From assembly GCA_018398815.1 (NCBI GenBank), contig CM031616.1:65219373-65283372 (forward strand): a stretch of DNA of 64,000 nucleotides. Reading direction: 5' to 3'. The DNA is from Conus ventricosus. Its lineage: Eukaryota > Mollusca > Gastropoda > Neogastropoda > Conidae. The notes beneath the pieces are model-generated. The model searched no databases, was not told the DNA's origin, and saw nothing but the letters and a program-made list of their open reading frames with translations. A program made the translations under genes and the position numbers. This document shows, piece after piece, positions 1 to 13,776 of the stretch; positions within the stretch are counted from its first letter, which is position 1; the number at the start of each line of letters is the position of its first letter.

Positions 1-3000
1 ATACCACAAGTGTGTATGTATGCGGGGGTGGTATGTAACCCTGATTCAGAGGACTTATTTCTTCGACCATTTTAGAAAAATTAAAGGAGGGTTAGCACAT
101 TTCTTTGTGAGCGGATAGGGAAAGAACTTTAATCGACCATTGTAGTTTTACTTTTACCAGTTGTGTAACAGTAGGTACATTGGTGCGATCGGATAGAAAT
201 TTTCAACATTCGTAGGACCATTTAAATTTACTTTTATGTTGTGTGTAAACAGATATGTACATTTCGTGCGACGGAAAGAATTTTTTCCAACATAGTTGAC
301 AATGTTTATTTTTCAGTTTGAGAAGGAAACCGCTTCGGTTTTGTTCATGTGATTGGTGAAAAGAATAATTCGAATAAAGTCTGGTAGAGAACTTTAATAT
401 GCCGCTTCTGGGCGCCCGCTCTCAACCGGCTTGGCACGGTCTCGGATGCTAGGCGATCCAATAGCGGCTTATTTCAGTCTCTATCTAAGACATGACTTTA
501 ATAACCAATAAATATAACGACCCTACAAAAAAACATAATGTGTAGGGTTGTCCGTTTTCTCAATACTAATTTTACTAAACTTTAAGTTTTAGTTTTGCTT
601 AATCCTATGTTTTTCCTGATCATGTTCAATTACATCTTTTTCGCGACAAATCATCTCATCAATTGCGACTTCTCTGTCTTTCATGTGATATAAACTACAG
701 TCTTTGACTGTTCACTAAAGTCCTTTTTTAACCGGTTTATTTTTGACATAAATCCACACACGTTATCCAGCATGTATTCACTGAAAGCCTGTTTTGACAA
801 AGCGTTTCTCTCCTCTTTTTTTAAACTGTCTTTTTTGCCGATCAGTCATCTATAATAAATAGTGTACTGCTTTCCTTCAAACAATTTAATTATAGTGTTC
901 TAGACTTCACTCAGCCTAGACGTAGGAAGTAGCGGACCTCAACTAATAATATGTTCATATCTGTCCATATAAAACCTTTCATGATATGCTTTGTTCCATT
1001 TAAGTGTTGGACAGTAATAATCACAATATAAATACAATAATGTTAGCGATTAACTATTTGGAATAGGTTCTAGGATAATTTATTGTTTTCCCAAACCCAG
1101 TTTGCCACAATATTAATGAACAATGAGGAGTTTTGTCATAAAGTTTAACTGACTCCATTGTTTTATAACAGTAAATGTAATCTAATCCAGTTATTGTTTT
1201 TTTCATGCTCTCTGTCAAACTTGGTTACAGTATAATTAAAAACCTATTAAGATCTAAAGGTGTAATATTAATCCAATTCAGTTCATGTTATGATTGTTTA
1301 TATTTAGACTATTATTGATTTGTTGCTTGTTGTTATGACCTTTTATCCTCACCATTTGTTAGAACGACGTGGTAAACTAAGTTTTCAACGTCTAAGTTTT
1401 GCCAGCTAAGTAGATTCCTTTTTAATAAGGACTCTCATGACGCCCACAGCACCCCTTTCCTCGACTCATCTTTAAGACAGATATTTCAAATTTCTTTGGG
1501 AACGCATCACATCTCTTTCATTTGTGGAAAGAAACGGTAATTTTTGTAGAAGCATCCTTTAAAACTGTTTCTTTTCTGTGGAGGATGTACTGTTTATTCC
1601 CTACGGCTTTATTTCATTCTCTTTCCGACTATTGAAGTCCGGCATAAGACTTTACATGTAAAGGGCCGTGTTGATTGCTTTTCTGAATACTTTTTTGGCG
1701 GTCAAAAAATTTAATTGGGCTGTTGAATTCAAATTTTATCTTCATTTTAATTATGGTTCCAAGGGCCATTTGGGTCAGGTTTTAGAAAACTATTTGATAT
1801 TTCATTACTGGCAACTTATTTGTTCTACATTGCGTAGGTGTTCTAGTTTAGGAAACTTTTTGTTGTCTAGGCCAAACCTATTTGCGTTATAATCACATCT
1901 TTAGTGTTACTCAAAAACCTTACAAAGTGCCTATCTCACCATTTTGTTCAAAGTCTGTATACGGTCTGCATGGTCTGTGTAATTCTAAAGTTATACACCT
2001 CACAGGCGTTATGTAAACTCCTGATTCTTCTGGCCCAAGCGACTTGTTATAGAAACAGTTTTATTATTTTTATTTCTAAAAACCATGTGCTGGTGTTATC
2101 ATTTTCCTTCTTTGCTGCTTTGTCTTTGTTTTTTTAGATTTAATGATCCGACACTCCCACATACTAATCTTTTAATAAATACTGTTATTTAGGGATTTGG
2201 TTAATTGCATAATCGCAATAGGCGCTTTTCCTGATGGAAGTGGCTTAAAACAGTTGAGGCCTTCCATCATATTTAGTTTCTTCAGTGTCCCTGTGTTCCT
2301 AATGAACATTTGAGTAATTGTATGTAATGCCTAGAAGCGAGCGGATTTTCTCCCTCATTAAGTTGTTTGGGTTGGTGTAACTCTAAATCTATGTTTGTCA
2401 GCGGCCAAAGCCAACATTTTGGCAAGCTCTTTACATTCAAATGAGTAAGTCATACTTCTTTCTGGTTTGATGGATGATAATATTGTTTTCAGTATGTCGC
2501 ATTGTTAAGTTTGAGAGTATTGTCAAAGTTACTACCTTGCTTTTTTTAGTGAGCAAAAACCCGTAATAACCATCAGGTACATGTAAAATGGCTAAGATGG
2601 CCCCTGTTTTGGCAATTTTTTTAATTTATTATTCCCGTGGCTTTAGTTATATGAACCATACAATTTGTATAATTTTCTATTGGAAAGCGCTAAACCATTC
2701 TGCTGCCGCTATTGTTATCTATTGCTGTTTAAAAACGAAAGGGCTGTTCTTGTGTTGTTATTGTTACAACATTTTTAAATCAAATTAAAAATGAGTGCTT
2801 TCCAAATATACTGATGCTAAAATATTCTGTTGGGCCGCACTACATTTTATATAATATAGCAACCGATACTCTTGACATTTCTGTGACTCAGTCTGGACGC
2901 CTTTAAAGTAATGGTGAGTATCCATTGGTCAATTATCTGAACCCTCCTATTAAAATATGACTACGTCCCGAATGTGTGGTTTAGTCTTCCGATGCAAGTT

Positions 3001-5300
3001 GTATCAGAAACAGTTAAACTTTGATGTGTTTGTGCATCAACTGGGTGTGGAGTGTCGTATGCTGATTCATCTAAATCTTCCTAATCCTTTGGTGAGGTCA
3101 GGTGTACAGTATTTTCTTTTTTATTACACCTTCAGACGTATTTTGACGTGTACTGCAGCGCACATTGCCAAATGACAAATCCGTTTTATCCATGCAGCTA
3201 TCCGAATTGACACATGAAGGCTTTGAATGGATCTGTAACGAATTCAATATTAACATCAAGACAGACTTTAGACAAAAGGTTGGACCTTATCTTGGTCTAG
3301 GCACCCTTATTTTTGTGGGTGCACAGAAAGTATAAACTATTGCTGGAATCACACTCCTTACACATCTTTCTCTTCAGGCACAGCTGTTACCTAGGCGTCC
3401 ATCGAGACAATGAGCATAAAACTAGCATGGACAACATTTATCTTAGGGTACACTTCTAAGGGCCTAACTTAAATGCGGAATAGAACGATTATACGACTCT
3501 ATTCGTATTACGTTTGGTGTTTGCTAGGTTCGCATGCACAAACGAGATCGAGCATAACGGATCCTTCTATTGGTTTTTGATGCCAAAAATCAATACTTAG
3601 CATAATTAGTGGACGCCATTAATTCTTACTGTTGATTTGCCTTCAAGTATAATTAAGGTACCAAATATGTTTTACAATACGCAAGATCGAAAGTAGGACT
3701 TTGGCTGGTTTGGCGCTGGTTTATACATGCTCCTTCTGACCTCAGACTCCAGATAGGAAAACAATAATAAACTACCCATTTATGAAATACCTTGTGGCAG
3801 GCAGGATCAGAAGGTCGGGAAAAAAAATCGAAATAAATTCTGAGCCAGTAATTTTGCATGCAGTAAACTAACACCACAGAATTATGTCTTACAACCCCAA
3901 GGTCCAAAAGCCCTGAAGGCCGTTGAAGATATCAAAAAAATAATGACCTTGATATATGAAATGACCTGCGCTTGTTTTTTGGATTATCTGGCCTAGGATT
4001 ACTCCTTCTTTATTTTACTTAAAGATGTAACCCAACTCTATTAATAGGAGAAACTATGTCCATAGGTGCTCGGCCATAAAGCCAATACTACTTTTGCATT
4101 GCTATAGACAAAAGCCAGCTATCAACACCCCTAATATACAGGTTAAGAGTTTTTTGCTTTACTGGCTAATTTTTTTAATAAGCCCGCACAGATGTTCAAG
4201 CACTGTGTTTTTACCCTGATTTATCAGGAAGGGCGAGGGTGTCGATGGCGGTGGTGGACGGCACTGGTCTTTGAACCACGCCGCCTCCTGATTTGCCTAA
4301 CACCTCTGTGTTCTTATTGACAAATCCTAAGGTGTTTATAACACTTGCTTTGTGCTCCTGCTCTTAACAGTGTTTCGTATTCGTTTGCTTTGCGTTGGGT
4401 CTTCATATAAATTCTTTGGACTAGTTTCTGTGATTCTGCTCACTTGAGTTCGTTAATTGTTTCGGTTAGTAGACAACAATTCTGGTCTTGTGATTCTCTT
4501 GTGTTCCAAGATTTTAGTCTTTGGTTATTCTTTCTATAAAACCAGGCCCTAAGTTGGCGTCATCAGCCTCAAGAGTTTTTCTTTTTCTTTTTTATTGCTC
4601 ATCTATTTCACCCAGTTTTGCTAAATTGTTTGTTTAATTCGCCTATGATGGCTCTCAAAGCATGATTCAAGGGCCTCTAATTCTCGTAGTGGGTTTTGGG
4701 GGGGTCGCGTATAGTCTTTAATGCTGTTTCTTCGGAAAAAACTGGTTTCTTCTTCTATTATTAGCCCGCTTGTTTTGATTTATATCTAGAAAGAAGTTCC
4801 ATGTTTTGGAATTTGGTTATCTGTTGCGGTAGTTCTTGTATGCTGCGTGCTTTGAAGTTAAGCACCTGCTTCCTATCTAATTTTTGGTTAGTGAATGCAG
4901 GCGTTTCGATCTTCCACCCTAAGTCTTTGTTAATTGTTATTCATGCCACTACAAAACTTTGATGAGTCCTCGTTTATCTGTAAGCTGAACACGTTGTCTT
5001 GCTTGTTTTTTACATACATTGGTCATCTTTTACTTCTCAAATCTTTAGGGTCTATTTAATAATCGGGTGGGTTCTTGACCTAAATTTGTATAATGATATG
5101 ACCTTACTTTCTGTTAATTTTTATACTACCGACTTGTTAGGTATATGTAACTCCCGATTTTCTTGCTAATTAATCATGCATTGAGGAGCCCCATGCGATG
5201 TGCTCCCAAGGGGAATCACGCATGGCGTCTCCAGGATCTATAAAACATCTATTAATCTTCTTCACCTTCAATGCCTGACCATGTTTGTAAATTAATAAAC
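1..5300. other. Unassigned decayed part of the virus-like element
   Basis: No gene can be identified here. The plus strand is T-rich for much of 600-3,150 and 4,300-5,300, which would fit decayed A-rich genes on the minus strand. About 3,180-4,150 is more A-rich. All open frames are below 90 codons and none is recognisable. ATPase, protease or minor capsid genes would be expected somewhere in such an element, but I could not find their motifs by eye. Confidence 0.4.
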
Positions 5301-5322
5301 TTTTTATTTTGTTTTATAAAAA

Positions 5323-6650
5323 ATGTCACAAAATATGGCTCGATTCTTGACCCGCATAGAAGATGAAAGAACCCTTTGGCGTGAAGGAAAATTAACGGAA
5401 TATTACCTGTTCCAAATAATCCATCTACTATTGTTGACGGATCAAATTCTTACTGTTAATTTCCAGACCTAGGAGCGGATGAAGTGATTGTGCCAGGCTC
5501 TGCGAGTCTTTACTTTCAAAATAGACTCGCGTCAACAACGACCCAAACAGGACGGTTTTGTTACAGGATTCTGGGGGGGCTAAATCGTTAAGAAAATTTA
5601 TATAAAAAATTGAGTGGCAAGAATTACTTTTCTTTACATATGCAGCATATTGCTACCTATTCTGATCTATGGCTAACGCGACTGGAAGGGCTGATCTTGC
5701 GTTAAGGAATCGATAAGAAGAAGAAGCACTAAATCATAGAATAGGGCCGGAATACGTAAAGACGGCTAAAAGGTTTGTATGCAGTAAGTTATTGGTATGG
5801 AAATCGCCTTTTTCATATCCCTAGATTTTGAGTTGTTAAAAGCGCAATGCCCCATTATTTCAAGGGCATTAAAAGACAGATTGTATTTTGAAACTATCTT
5901 GATTGACCACAAATATGTTATTATATCTGAAGACACCGAAGCATAGTACAGCTTGCTCTGACATCTCGTTTAGAGTTTGACGTTGTTAGCAACCCTAATT
6001 TAGCGAGGTTGATCCCAGCAACATTATCAGTCAAAATTAGCGAGATATTACGAAAGGTGATTCATCATTCTAATTATCCTAAATAGCAGGCAGACACTAT
6101 ATGGAATTTCCAGTTGTAGTGCCCAGCAAGAATCGCTTTTAAGGTATTTTATTGCTGTGTGAAGATGAAGGAAGTTCATTCGAAAGGACAAACTGAAAAT
6201 TTTGTTAATACTAAAATAACAAAAAGTGCAATGTACTTTTGGGGTTGTCCTAACCATTTCTACGCTAGCGGGGCTTAGACCTTATCAGCATTTTGATGAA
6301 ATAAGAAAAACTGTTTGGAGGGGGGTGGTGTAGAAATCCGAGAGCTTGACCTTGTGTCTAAAGTTATGCATCTTCACAGTGTTAGGTCTTGATCATTAAT
6401 TTAAACAACGAAATTACGGTTTATGGATTGACCTAAGGTCAACGGAGGATAATACAGTACATGGAAGAGGGAGAAAAGAGAAACCGTTTAGAGACATAAG
6501 AATACATTCATAATTGATTAAAGTAGTAGAAGCAGTAATATTTAACCACATAATGTGTTATTGGTTTGGAATAGATGTGCGCTGCTGAATATTCAAGATA
6601 AACAGGATTAGAACAGATCATTACTAAATTATTTTTTCATTTTATAAAAG
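5323..6650 (+). pseudogene. Decayed major capsid protein-like gene
   Basis: An ATG at 5,323 opens a frame of about 45 codons that then breaks. The similarity continues in other frames across 5,460-5,760. Blocks at about 5,465-5,530 and 5,600-5,720 resemble the N-terminal part of the double jelly-roll major capsid protein of Polinton/adintovirus-type elements, as I recall that family. No alignment was possible and no intact frame remains. Its position on the same strand and upstream of polB fits. It could be another structural gene of the same element. Confidence 0.5.
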
Positions 6651-6689
6651 GCTGGTCTGTTCTATGGTTATCCAATTGTACCTACACGC

Positions 6690-7480
6690 GCCAGAGTCGC
6701 CGGAGGAGACGGAGTTACACCCGGCATAAAAACCTTAAGCTAATTAACCAACATTACACAAATGAACAAAAACATAGAGCAGGACTCCTTTCAAAATACA
6801 GCAAAACCAACGATGTATTCTGCTGCCTCTTTTATGCTGTTTCATATGTTAATACTGGAGCATCGACTATAAGTGCTATTTCTGCAGGGGTCCAAGTGTG
6901 GGTCTCTTAGCAAACAGGTGTAGGTGCACCTGCAGCTTTACCTCTTGGTGGTTTGTTTTAGTCTTGGATATGTTCATTAGCTGTAAGTGCTGCTAGCAAA
7001 AATATAATAAACTAAACTCCCAAAGCACACAGCTATTGTTCAAACTAATAACCGCTAAATTAGTGCGTTCCAAACTGTTTTAATTAAAGCGTAGCTGACT
7101 CAAACCTCACGGATTGAAGAATTTAGTCGTTTACAGGCCGATTTTGAGGTACTTCAAAGACAAAAGTTTGATCTTAAAAGAAAGGCGGAGGACAAGTTTT
7201 TCTCAACAGCCAGACCACGCACCGCAGTTTATAAAAAGGAATTGTTTAAAAAAAGTAACAAACATTAAACTCTGTCTAAAAGCTACATTAACAACGCCAA
7301 GGGTGTTTATACTTAAAGTTTATGAGTCTAACACAAAAAGACCGTCGATATTGATTAATTATTTTTTTTTATTTAAATTAAATATTTTGAGTTAGAAAAG
7401 AACTCAAAAATGGATAGCTTATGAAGGTCCAGACGAATTCTTTGAAGCAATGCAAGAAGATTTAGCAAGAGCATAAATGA
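6690..7480 (+). pseudogene. Decayed Gly/Ala-rich hydrophobic accessory protein
   Basis: Between the capsid-like relic and polB lie fragments encoding a glycine/alanine/serine-rich hydrophobic stretch (about 6,840-6,990) and then a charged, probably helical stretch (about 7,095-7,230). This layout recalls a multi-copy accessory protein found beside capsid genes in such elements, but the match is from memory and weak. Stops and shifts interrupt it. A final short piece at about 7,405-7,475 is rich in acidic residues. Confidence 0.35.
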
Positions 7481-7994
7481 TATTGATTGTAGGAAGTCAT
7501 TAATCCAGCAAAAGTAAGGCAAGTGTTGCTCATGATTTTTCTTCTAGTTCAGGGTATAACTAACATTAGCCCACGGTTAAAGTAATGGTAGGTGTTTTAA
7601 TCGACTATGGAACTATTAAATGAAGAAAAAATCTAGATAAGTCTGGGTCTCAACTAAACAACAGGCTTTTCTTTCTCAAATGACTTAACTAACCTGGTTG
7701 GGCAGACCAGCTGCTTACACAGTTTGATTGTGGCCGCTCTGAAGAAGCCAAAATGAGGAGGCTCTTGTTGGTAGAGGGCGAAGTCCTAGAGCATCAGATT
7801 TAAAACAGTCATAAGTATGCGCCGATTGTTGGTATGTCTTACATTCCACTGCCCTCCAGCATTAGTCGCAAAAAAAAAAGCAGTTTTAAACATTAAAGAA
7901 ATATTCAGACAACAATGTTTTATGTGGTGGTGTTCTCGCATGGCTGCATTATATCCGCATTAACCGCAGTGTGAGTGTTAACTCTTCCCCTTAC

Positions 7995-10900
7995 ATCAAT
8001 GATCTTAACCTTTAGTGGGGTTGTCCTTTCCTGTTAGCGTGGATTCCATTGATCAGTTTGGCAAGAACAAAACTAACCATTTAACTGTTAAGGTATTCAC
8101 ATGGGCTGAAGAAACCAATCGACTACATTTAAAGTGTCAAGACAGTCCAACAATAGGTGATCCAGACAATAATCATGTTGACTCTTATGCTGATGTTTTC
8201 ACCAGCGGGGGTTTCACGCATTTTACACATTGATACGAACTATAGAGTAGATTATTGGCTCATACTTCAAAGCATGTACCTTATTACAAGAATTCTGCAG
8301 AAAATGTTTAACTAAGAATTCCTCCTACTGCTCAAGCGCAAGCGACATAAGAAACATGTATCGGCCCAGTTGACTGTAATTACAGAACTAATTACGCCCC
8401 AGAAGGCAGTAAGTTGTTTTAATACGGATACGACTGCAAAATTCTCCATAACATTGTTTTCGCAGGACTTCGTATCCTCATTGTTCCTTATGAAGGGACC
8501 TGCGCCACAAAAAACTTCGTAAAAAACAGTCTTATGAGTAATCACCAGATTTGTTTCATTTGCCTTAGTTTTATTGTCTGGATCGGAGGGCGCTCACTTC
8601 AACACACCAGATTTATACAGTGGTCCTAACTGCGGCTAGAAAGATTTTTTCAGCGCATGCAGCAAGTGCGCAATGACTGTTCTAATAATCTGAATGTATC
8701 TGAAATCATAAGACGCCTGAAGACCAAGATACGTATGACTAAGCCACAAATTGCGTTGGATTTGGGGTTTAGACTCAGTGAGGGAAGCCAATCCAAAGTA
8801 AGAGACCATGATCACATTTTGTGGGAAGTGCAGAGGAGCGGAGCATAACAAATGCAATCTTCAACTAAAGTTTTGAGCCTAAGACATGGATGCTGCCATC
8901 TCTTGTCATAACTTGCGAGGTTATGACTATACATTTATATTGAAAGCAGTAACCGACTCCTAAGGGAGTGTTCTTGCATTGCCAAGTCATCAGAAAAGTA
9001 CATGTGTTTTCTTTAATTAACATGTATTTTTTGACTCTTTGCAGGCTATGATGGGTTCTTAGAGTAGGCTGGCTATTGTCCTTTAAGTCTTGCCCAATAA
9101 CGGAAAGGAAGATTTGACCCAAATCTCGTTAGAAAGGGAGTTTAACCTTATGAATACATGAACAGTTGGGAAAGGTTTGAGAAGATACATTCCATAAAGG
9201 CGCGTCCGCGTTCTTTTCTTGTCTTAGAGGAAAGGGACATCAGTGATTCTGATTACCAGCATGCTCATGATGCGTGGCAGAAGTTAGATTGTAAAACGAT
9301 GGGAGGACTATCATGACTCATACTTAATGGCGCCGATGTTTATGTTTGTTGATGCGGACGTCTTTGTAAATTTTAGGAGACCGCATGAAACATTACTGCT
9401 TGGATCTGCGCATTTATTTCTGCGCCTGGGATGAGTTGGATGCTTTCTTAAAGTTTTCTGGATTACAGATTGATTTTATTGTCAGATTTACCAATGTTCA
9501 GCATGATTGAAAAACGGATTGCGTGGAGGAATTAGTATGGGTCGATCATTACTGTAAATTGCACAACACAAATACCTAGACGACTATGATTCGAAGTAAT
9601 AAGGTCTAACTATATCATGTATTAGACGCAACAATCTGTATGGTTGGCTATGGCGCAATCGCTTTCGAATTTACGCAACTTAAATGTACAAGGTGGTATT
9701 AAAAAACATTCAAGAATTTGTTAGAACCATCTGCATACTCTTACTGCTGATCGTTATAAAAGAATGTTTTATTCTAGAAGTTGATTAGAAAATAATAAAA
9801 ATCCTCAGGAACTCCATGGACTTGCATAATGCTATCCGTTAGCGCAGGAAAAGCCTAAAGATGAATCAAGAGAGCCGCCGAATACTTGTACCTAATCTAA
9901 ACCCGATGTAGAACATTCGGCAAAAGAAATACTTGTAAGAATGTCTGCCATTAACAACGACTTCTACAATTTTTATTTAAGTCGTCCCCCCCACCGTAGT
10001 AGATGTGGTGGTGGTTAAGCTCACGCTTCCGACCGTTTAATTTTAACCTCGCTTCATCGTATGCGTAAGAGTCTATGCCTTTTGATTAGATAGAGGTTGA
10101 GAAGGTGCCGAGGTCAGTTCATGAAACCATTCATACATGAAGAACACTGATATCCAGAACTAATTCCACAGATGCTTCAGAAAAAAAGACTTTAAGCTGA
10201 TGAACAAACAGCTGTTTTGGTAGACTATGGAGATTCGCACAAGCGCAATGATGTCAGATTAGTCACCAGAGATGAAACGAAGCAATTAAGCTGACTTTCA
10301 AAACCTAATTATCAGGACCTTTAGAAGATTTCATGATCAGATTTTGGCATAATGATGTAAAAAAAGAAAAGTCAATTTAGTCAAAACCTGTATTTATTGG
10401 GGTTACTGTTTTATAATGATCTAAGACAGTTTGTGTTAGAATTTCTTTATGACTACTTTAAACCACTGTATCCAAGTCCAGAGTACTTTAAACAGATACA
10501 GATAGTGATGTTATAGATAGCCCTACTGAAGACATCTATAAAGACATGGTAATCGTAGTGGCTAAAAGGAACATGCGGGATGGTTAAGATACACATTCGA
10601 TTATCATAAAGTGCGCCATTTGCATTCAACCGTTAACAATAAGGTTTTAGGAATGTGTAGGATGAATTTTCTGAAAGGTGATCAAGGAGTATGTGGGGTT
10701 AAGGTCGATATTGTACAGTAATTTCGAGCCTAGGAGAATATCTTTATGAAGCAAAGGGAATATTCTCGCAGTGGTTGTGCAGTCAAACTATATTCACATG
10801 ACAACTACAATGAAGCATTGTTGGGCCACATAAGACTTTTCTTTCATGACAACGTATAAAACGCGATCTATTTCTACATGAGATCTACACAAACGGTTGT

Positions 10901-11000
10901 ACAAAAGATGTCATTTAGATGGAAACAAACACAAAAACGTGTGTTTGTTAACCGGTAGTTTTCATATGCAATAGGGGACATTGGAGGACGGCATAATTGT
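7995..11000 (+). pseudogene. Decayed protein-primed DNA polymerase B
   Basis: Family B DNA polymerase that would replicate the element. It is read in all three frames because of many indels. Visible landmarks in the right order are an N-terminal block at 8,015-8,140, an exonuclease-region block at about 8,820-8,875, a conserved block containing APGMSW at about 9,420-9,450, motif B beginning KLMN at 10,194-10,205, a block at about 10,380-10,490, and the catalytic motif C core DTDS at 10,495-10,506 followed by an acidic stretch. The end, near 10,980-11,000, has a conserved Asp-Gly. About 3 kb is the expected size. No intact product is possible. Confidence 0.88.
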
Positions 11001-12313
11001 ATAAATTCTCAGGTTTATATTTTCATCAACTTTTATTATTAAGATTTTTATTGCTTCATCAAAATTCATTTAATTTTTTTCTCATGTTTGCTTGATGCGT
11101 TCGAATTTTTTTTTATATCTCCAAGATATTCTTTTCCCAATTTGAGGGTGAGAGTGGAGGTGTTTGGATGATTTGATTGCATTGATTTAATCCTCGAAAA
11201 TGTTCACCTAATAGCATTACACGCATCATAATGATTCCCGTACCATTTCAAGGTCTCTTCCTTTACCATTCTTGTTTCATTCTGCGCTTTCCTTCTGTTG
11301 CTTCCATTTTAAAAACTCTAAATTTATTTACGGTAAATTAATTAATGCAACTGGGAACTGTTGTTGGGTGGGATTAATTGCAGTATCTGCTTTCACAAAA
11401 GATCTTTGATGGGGTGGTCGTTTTGTTGTGTAGTTTTATCGTTAATAATTTTCTCGGGCGGTTCATTTTTACAATTCTTTTTATTTCATATGGATCAACA
11501 CTCCAAACTGGATCGGTTGCCCTGATGCGAGTGTCCCCTTCTGCTTCCCCCGGTAAATAAGGTACCTTACTTTCAAACCAAAGGGTTTAATAGTTTGCTG
11601 GTTGGCCGGAGGTCTTCAGCACATCTATTGTTTTTCTTTTGATTGCTTGTACTGGTTTAGCCCTTTAAATTCTTCTTTATCATTGCGCGCAAAACTGAGG
11701 GCAGTCTTCTAACCCATTCTGTGTTGCGAGAATTGTCAATCAGCTCTCTGTGATACTGGTAGGAAAAAAGTCTTTCAGCTAACTGTTTGTTAAAGTTTTC
11801 GACTAAAGCCTGTGATTGTGAACTCCGGAATGCCTCTTTTAATGGTAACTCTATGTTTTAACAATAATGATTCACTTGACCTTTAAATTCTTTTTCCCTC
11901 ATCGGGCTTGAATTATGCGGGATTTAAATTAAAGGGGGCCCCCTTGGTATATCAGTTGTATGGCAACAGCAACAGCAGAAGCACTTTTGTGTTAATGGTT
12001 CAGCATCTTTGTATCTTGAAACTATGTCAATGACTGTTTAAATGCGTACTTAAATCTTTTCGTCTAATCGTATCATGGGGTAAATATGAAGATCCATTTG
12101 ATTTGGGTGTCGTTTGGAGTTGGTATTCACAAAGTGTGGTCTCTGTATTCGTTTAGGTGCAGGTAAATAAATTTGCCAGATCGCTTGTTTAGATAAACCC
12201 TTCTTTTGCTGTTTGTTCATGACTCCGCTGCTTGGCTTAGCTTTTTTATTGCCGTTAAATTTTTTTCCAATATCCTTTTTGGGGAATAAAAAGATTTGTT
12301 CATTTTTATTCAA
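11000..12313 (-). pseudogene. Decayed retroviral-type integrase of the element
   Basis: Convergent with polB. The ATG at 12,313 opens a lysine-rich N-terminus, then a stretch with QAIWQIYLPAPKRI (about 12,140-12,190) that is typical of Polinton-type integrases just before the rve core. A second block at about 11,650-11,830 contains SQALVENFN and a WVRRLPSVL-like segment, matching the end of the rve core around the catalytic Glu. Frameshifts separate the two. Integrase lying tail-to-tail with polB is a common layout in these elements. Confidence 0.82.
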
Positions 12314-12347
12314 AACCCAAAATTATGCGCAACAAATACACACCCGG

Positions 12348-12719
12348 TCATCCAAAGATAACAAACGCGATTTCTTGCATCTTTTGTTTTTCTGATGGTT
12401 GATAAAAGGTCATGAATTTTGGTGGGGGCAATGTCTCGATTGGTTTGCCTGTTACAAGATAATATTCTTTTATTGCTTGATCAACATCTTTAAATGTGTA
12501 AGCTGCATGTCCCTGTTTTTTCAGTGTGTTATTAATAAAATCTAACTGCTCAATTCTCTGCTTTTCATAGCGATCTTGTGCTGCGGCTAGTTGCTCCACA
12601 GCTTTGTTATGTCTTTTTCTCTCTCCGTCATCCCGCAGTTTACTAAATGCGTAATTACTTCCGCTAAAAGCAAGCGCATTCACCACAGCGCCACCTATCA
12701 TCATTACGAGTGAAGCCAT
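12348..12719 (-). CDS. Small hypothetical protein of the virus-like element, open
   Basis: Open frame of 123 codons upstream of the integrase relic on the same strand. The N-terminus has a short glycine/alanine/valine-rich hydrophobic segment (residues 2-22), followed by a charged region (about 28-62) that could be helical and a more polar C-terminus. I believe similar small proteins recur beside polB/integrase elements in invertebrates, but the function is unknown. It is notable that this gene is intact while its neighbours are ruined. It may run past its true end, because the last residues overlap the next gene's upstream region. Confidence 0.6.
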   Translation of the reverse strand: MASLVMMIGGAVVNALAFSGSNYAFSKLRDDGERKRHNKAVEQLAAAQDRYEKQRIEQLDFINNTLKKQGHAAYTFKDVDQAIKEYYLVTGKPIETLPPPKFMTFYQPSEKQKMQEIAFVIFG

Positions 12720-12749
12720 TTTTTATAAATGTATTTTTTATTTACATAT

Positions 12750-12971
12750 TTATACTGTTGGATTTATTCCTTGCTTACTAGAAAATCTTTCGTGGCAAAC
12801 GAAGCTGTAATGATAGCTAATTAGCTTTGCTAAATCCTCAAAGCCTAGCTTGCCAAGATCTGCTGGTTTAATTCTTAACAGGCTTTTACCAAGCATTGTG
12901 TATCCTACACTTAGACCTCCAATAACAGCAGAATGGTATACAAGGTTGGCAACAGTTTTTTCGGTGCTCAT
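12750..12971 (-). CDS. Small hypothetical membrane protein of the virus-like element
   Basis: Open frame of 73 codons directly upstream (about 30 bases) of the 123-codon gene. Residues 9-32 form one likely membrane-spanning, glycine-rich helix, followed by a basic stretch and an amphipathic segment. The last 20 or so residues look unlike the rest and may lie past a frameshift. It probably belongs to the same set of accessory genes. No function is known to me. Confidence 0.5.
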   Translation of the reverse strand: MSTEKTVANLVYHSAVIGGLSVGYTMLGKSLLRIKPADLGKLGFEDLAKLISYHYSFVCHERFSSKQGINPTV

Positions 12972-13477
12972 TTTTAAAAAATAAAATAATTATAATTAAT
13001 AAAAAACATGAACAGCGATGATCTACTACAGCTACAGAGCGGCCAACACTGTCTTGAACTTATGATTACAATGACCAGGTTGATGAGCAAGCTATTATGC
13101 CTAAAAAGGAAGGCTGTATTCTTTGGCAGCATGTGGAAAAACAAAACAGTTCCTCGGAAATGATTCAGCATTGAACAGATTCAACAGATGTCGCCGCAAG
13201 ACATTTTAAAGTATCATAACAGGTATGAAGCGCAACTTGGATCAAGAATGGTGAAAAGTGTAGGACAAACGGTTCTTTAGTTTGTACACTAATACTAGTC
13301 AGTAGATTTGCTCCATTGATTCTGAACAAGATCTACGTATGTTTAACGCAAGATCCAGTTTTAACAAAGTCATTAGAGTCTCTAAGCTGTGATTTATACT
13401 ACAAATTTGGAACATTGTTATCGCCGCTAATCATGGGATTAATAACTTTTAATCATATAGATTTTATTTCCATTCAA

Positions 13478-13770
13478 ATGACCGAGCCAGAAAATCAGCA
13501 GAATCAGAAAACACTGAATCAGGTGGAGGAAAGTAACCAAGCCAGAAAATCAGCAGAATCAGAAAACACTGAATCAGGTGGAGACCAGTGAAAAGCATCC
13601 TCATCCTGGGCGTGTTAAAGCAGGAAAAAAATTAGCAGAGTGGAACAGACAAAAAAAATTAATGTTACATCACAGAATATAACTCATAATGAAAACATAA
13701 CACCACCAACGCCAGAACAAGTTGATTCAATGCCAGCTATAAAAACTCCATGTGATTCAAGGGCACCAAA
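13478..13770 (+). pseudogene. Decayed Gln/Asn/Glu-rich small gene with a 55-bp duplication
   Basis: A polar frame rich in Gln, Asn, Glu and Ser begins at about 13,478 and stops at 13,591. A 45-base stretch (from 13,486 and again from 13,541) is repeated at a spacing of 55 bases, which is not a multiple of three and so shifts the frame. The remainder, in another frame to about 13,770, is lysine-rich and then proline/threonine-rich. It is probably one of the element's small genes broken by slippage. Confidence 0.4.
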
Positions 13771-13776
13771 GTCTTC

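Noticed and set aside
1..400. Terminal inverted repeat of the Polinton-like element at the window start
   Set aside because: No convincing inverted partner was found near 14 kb; the left end is probably outside the window.
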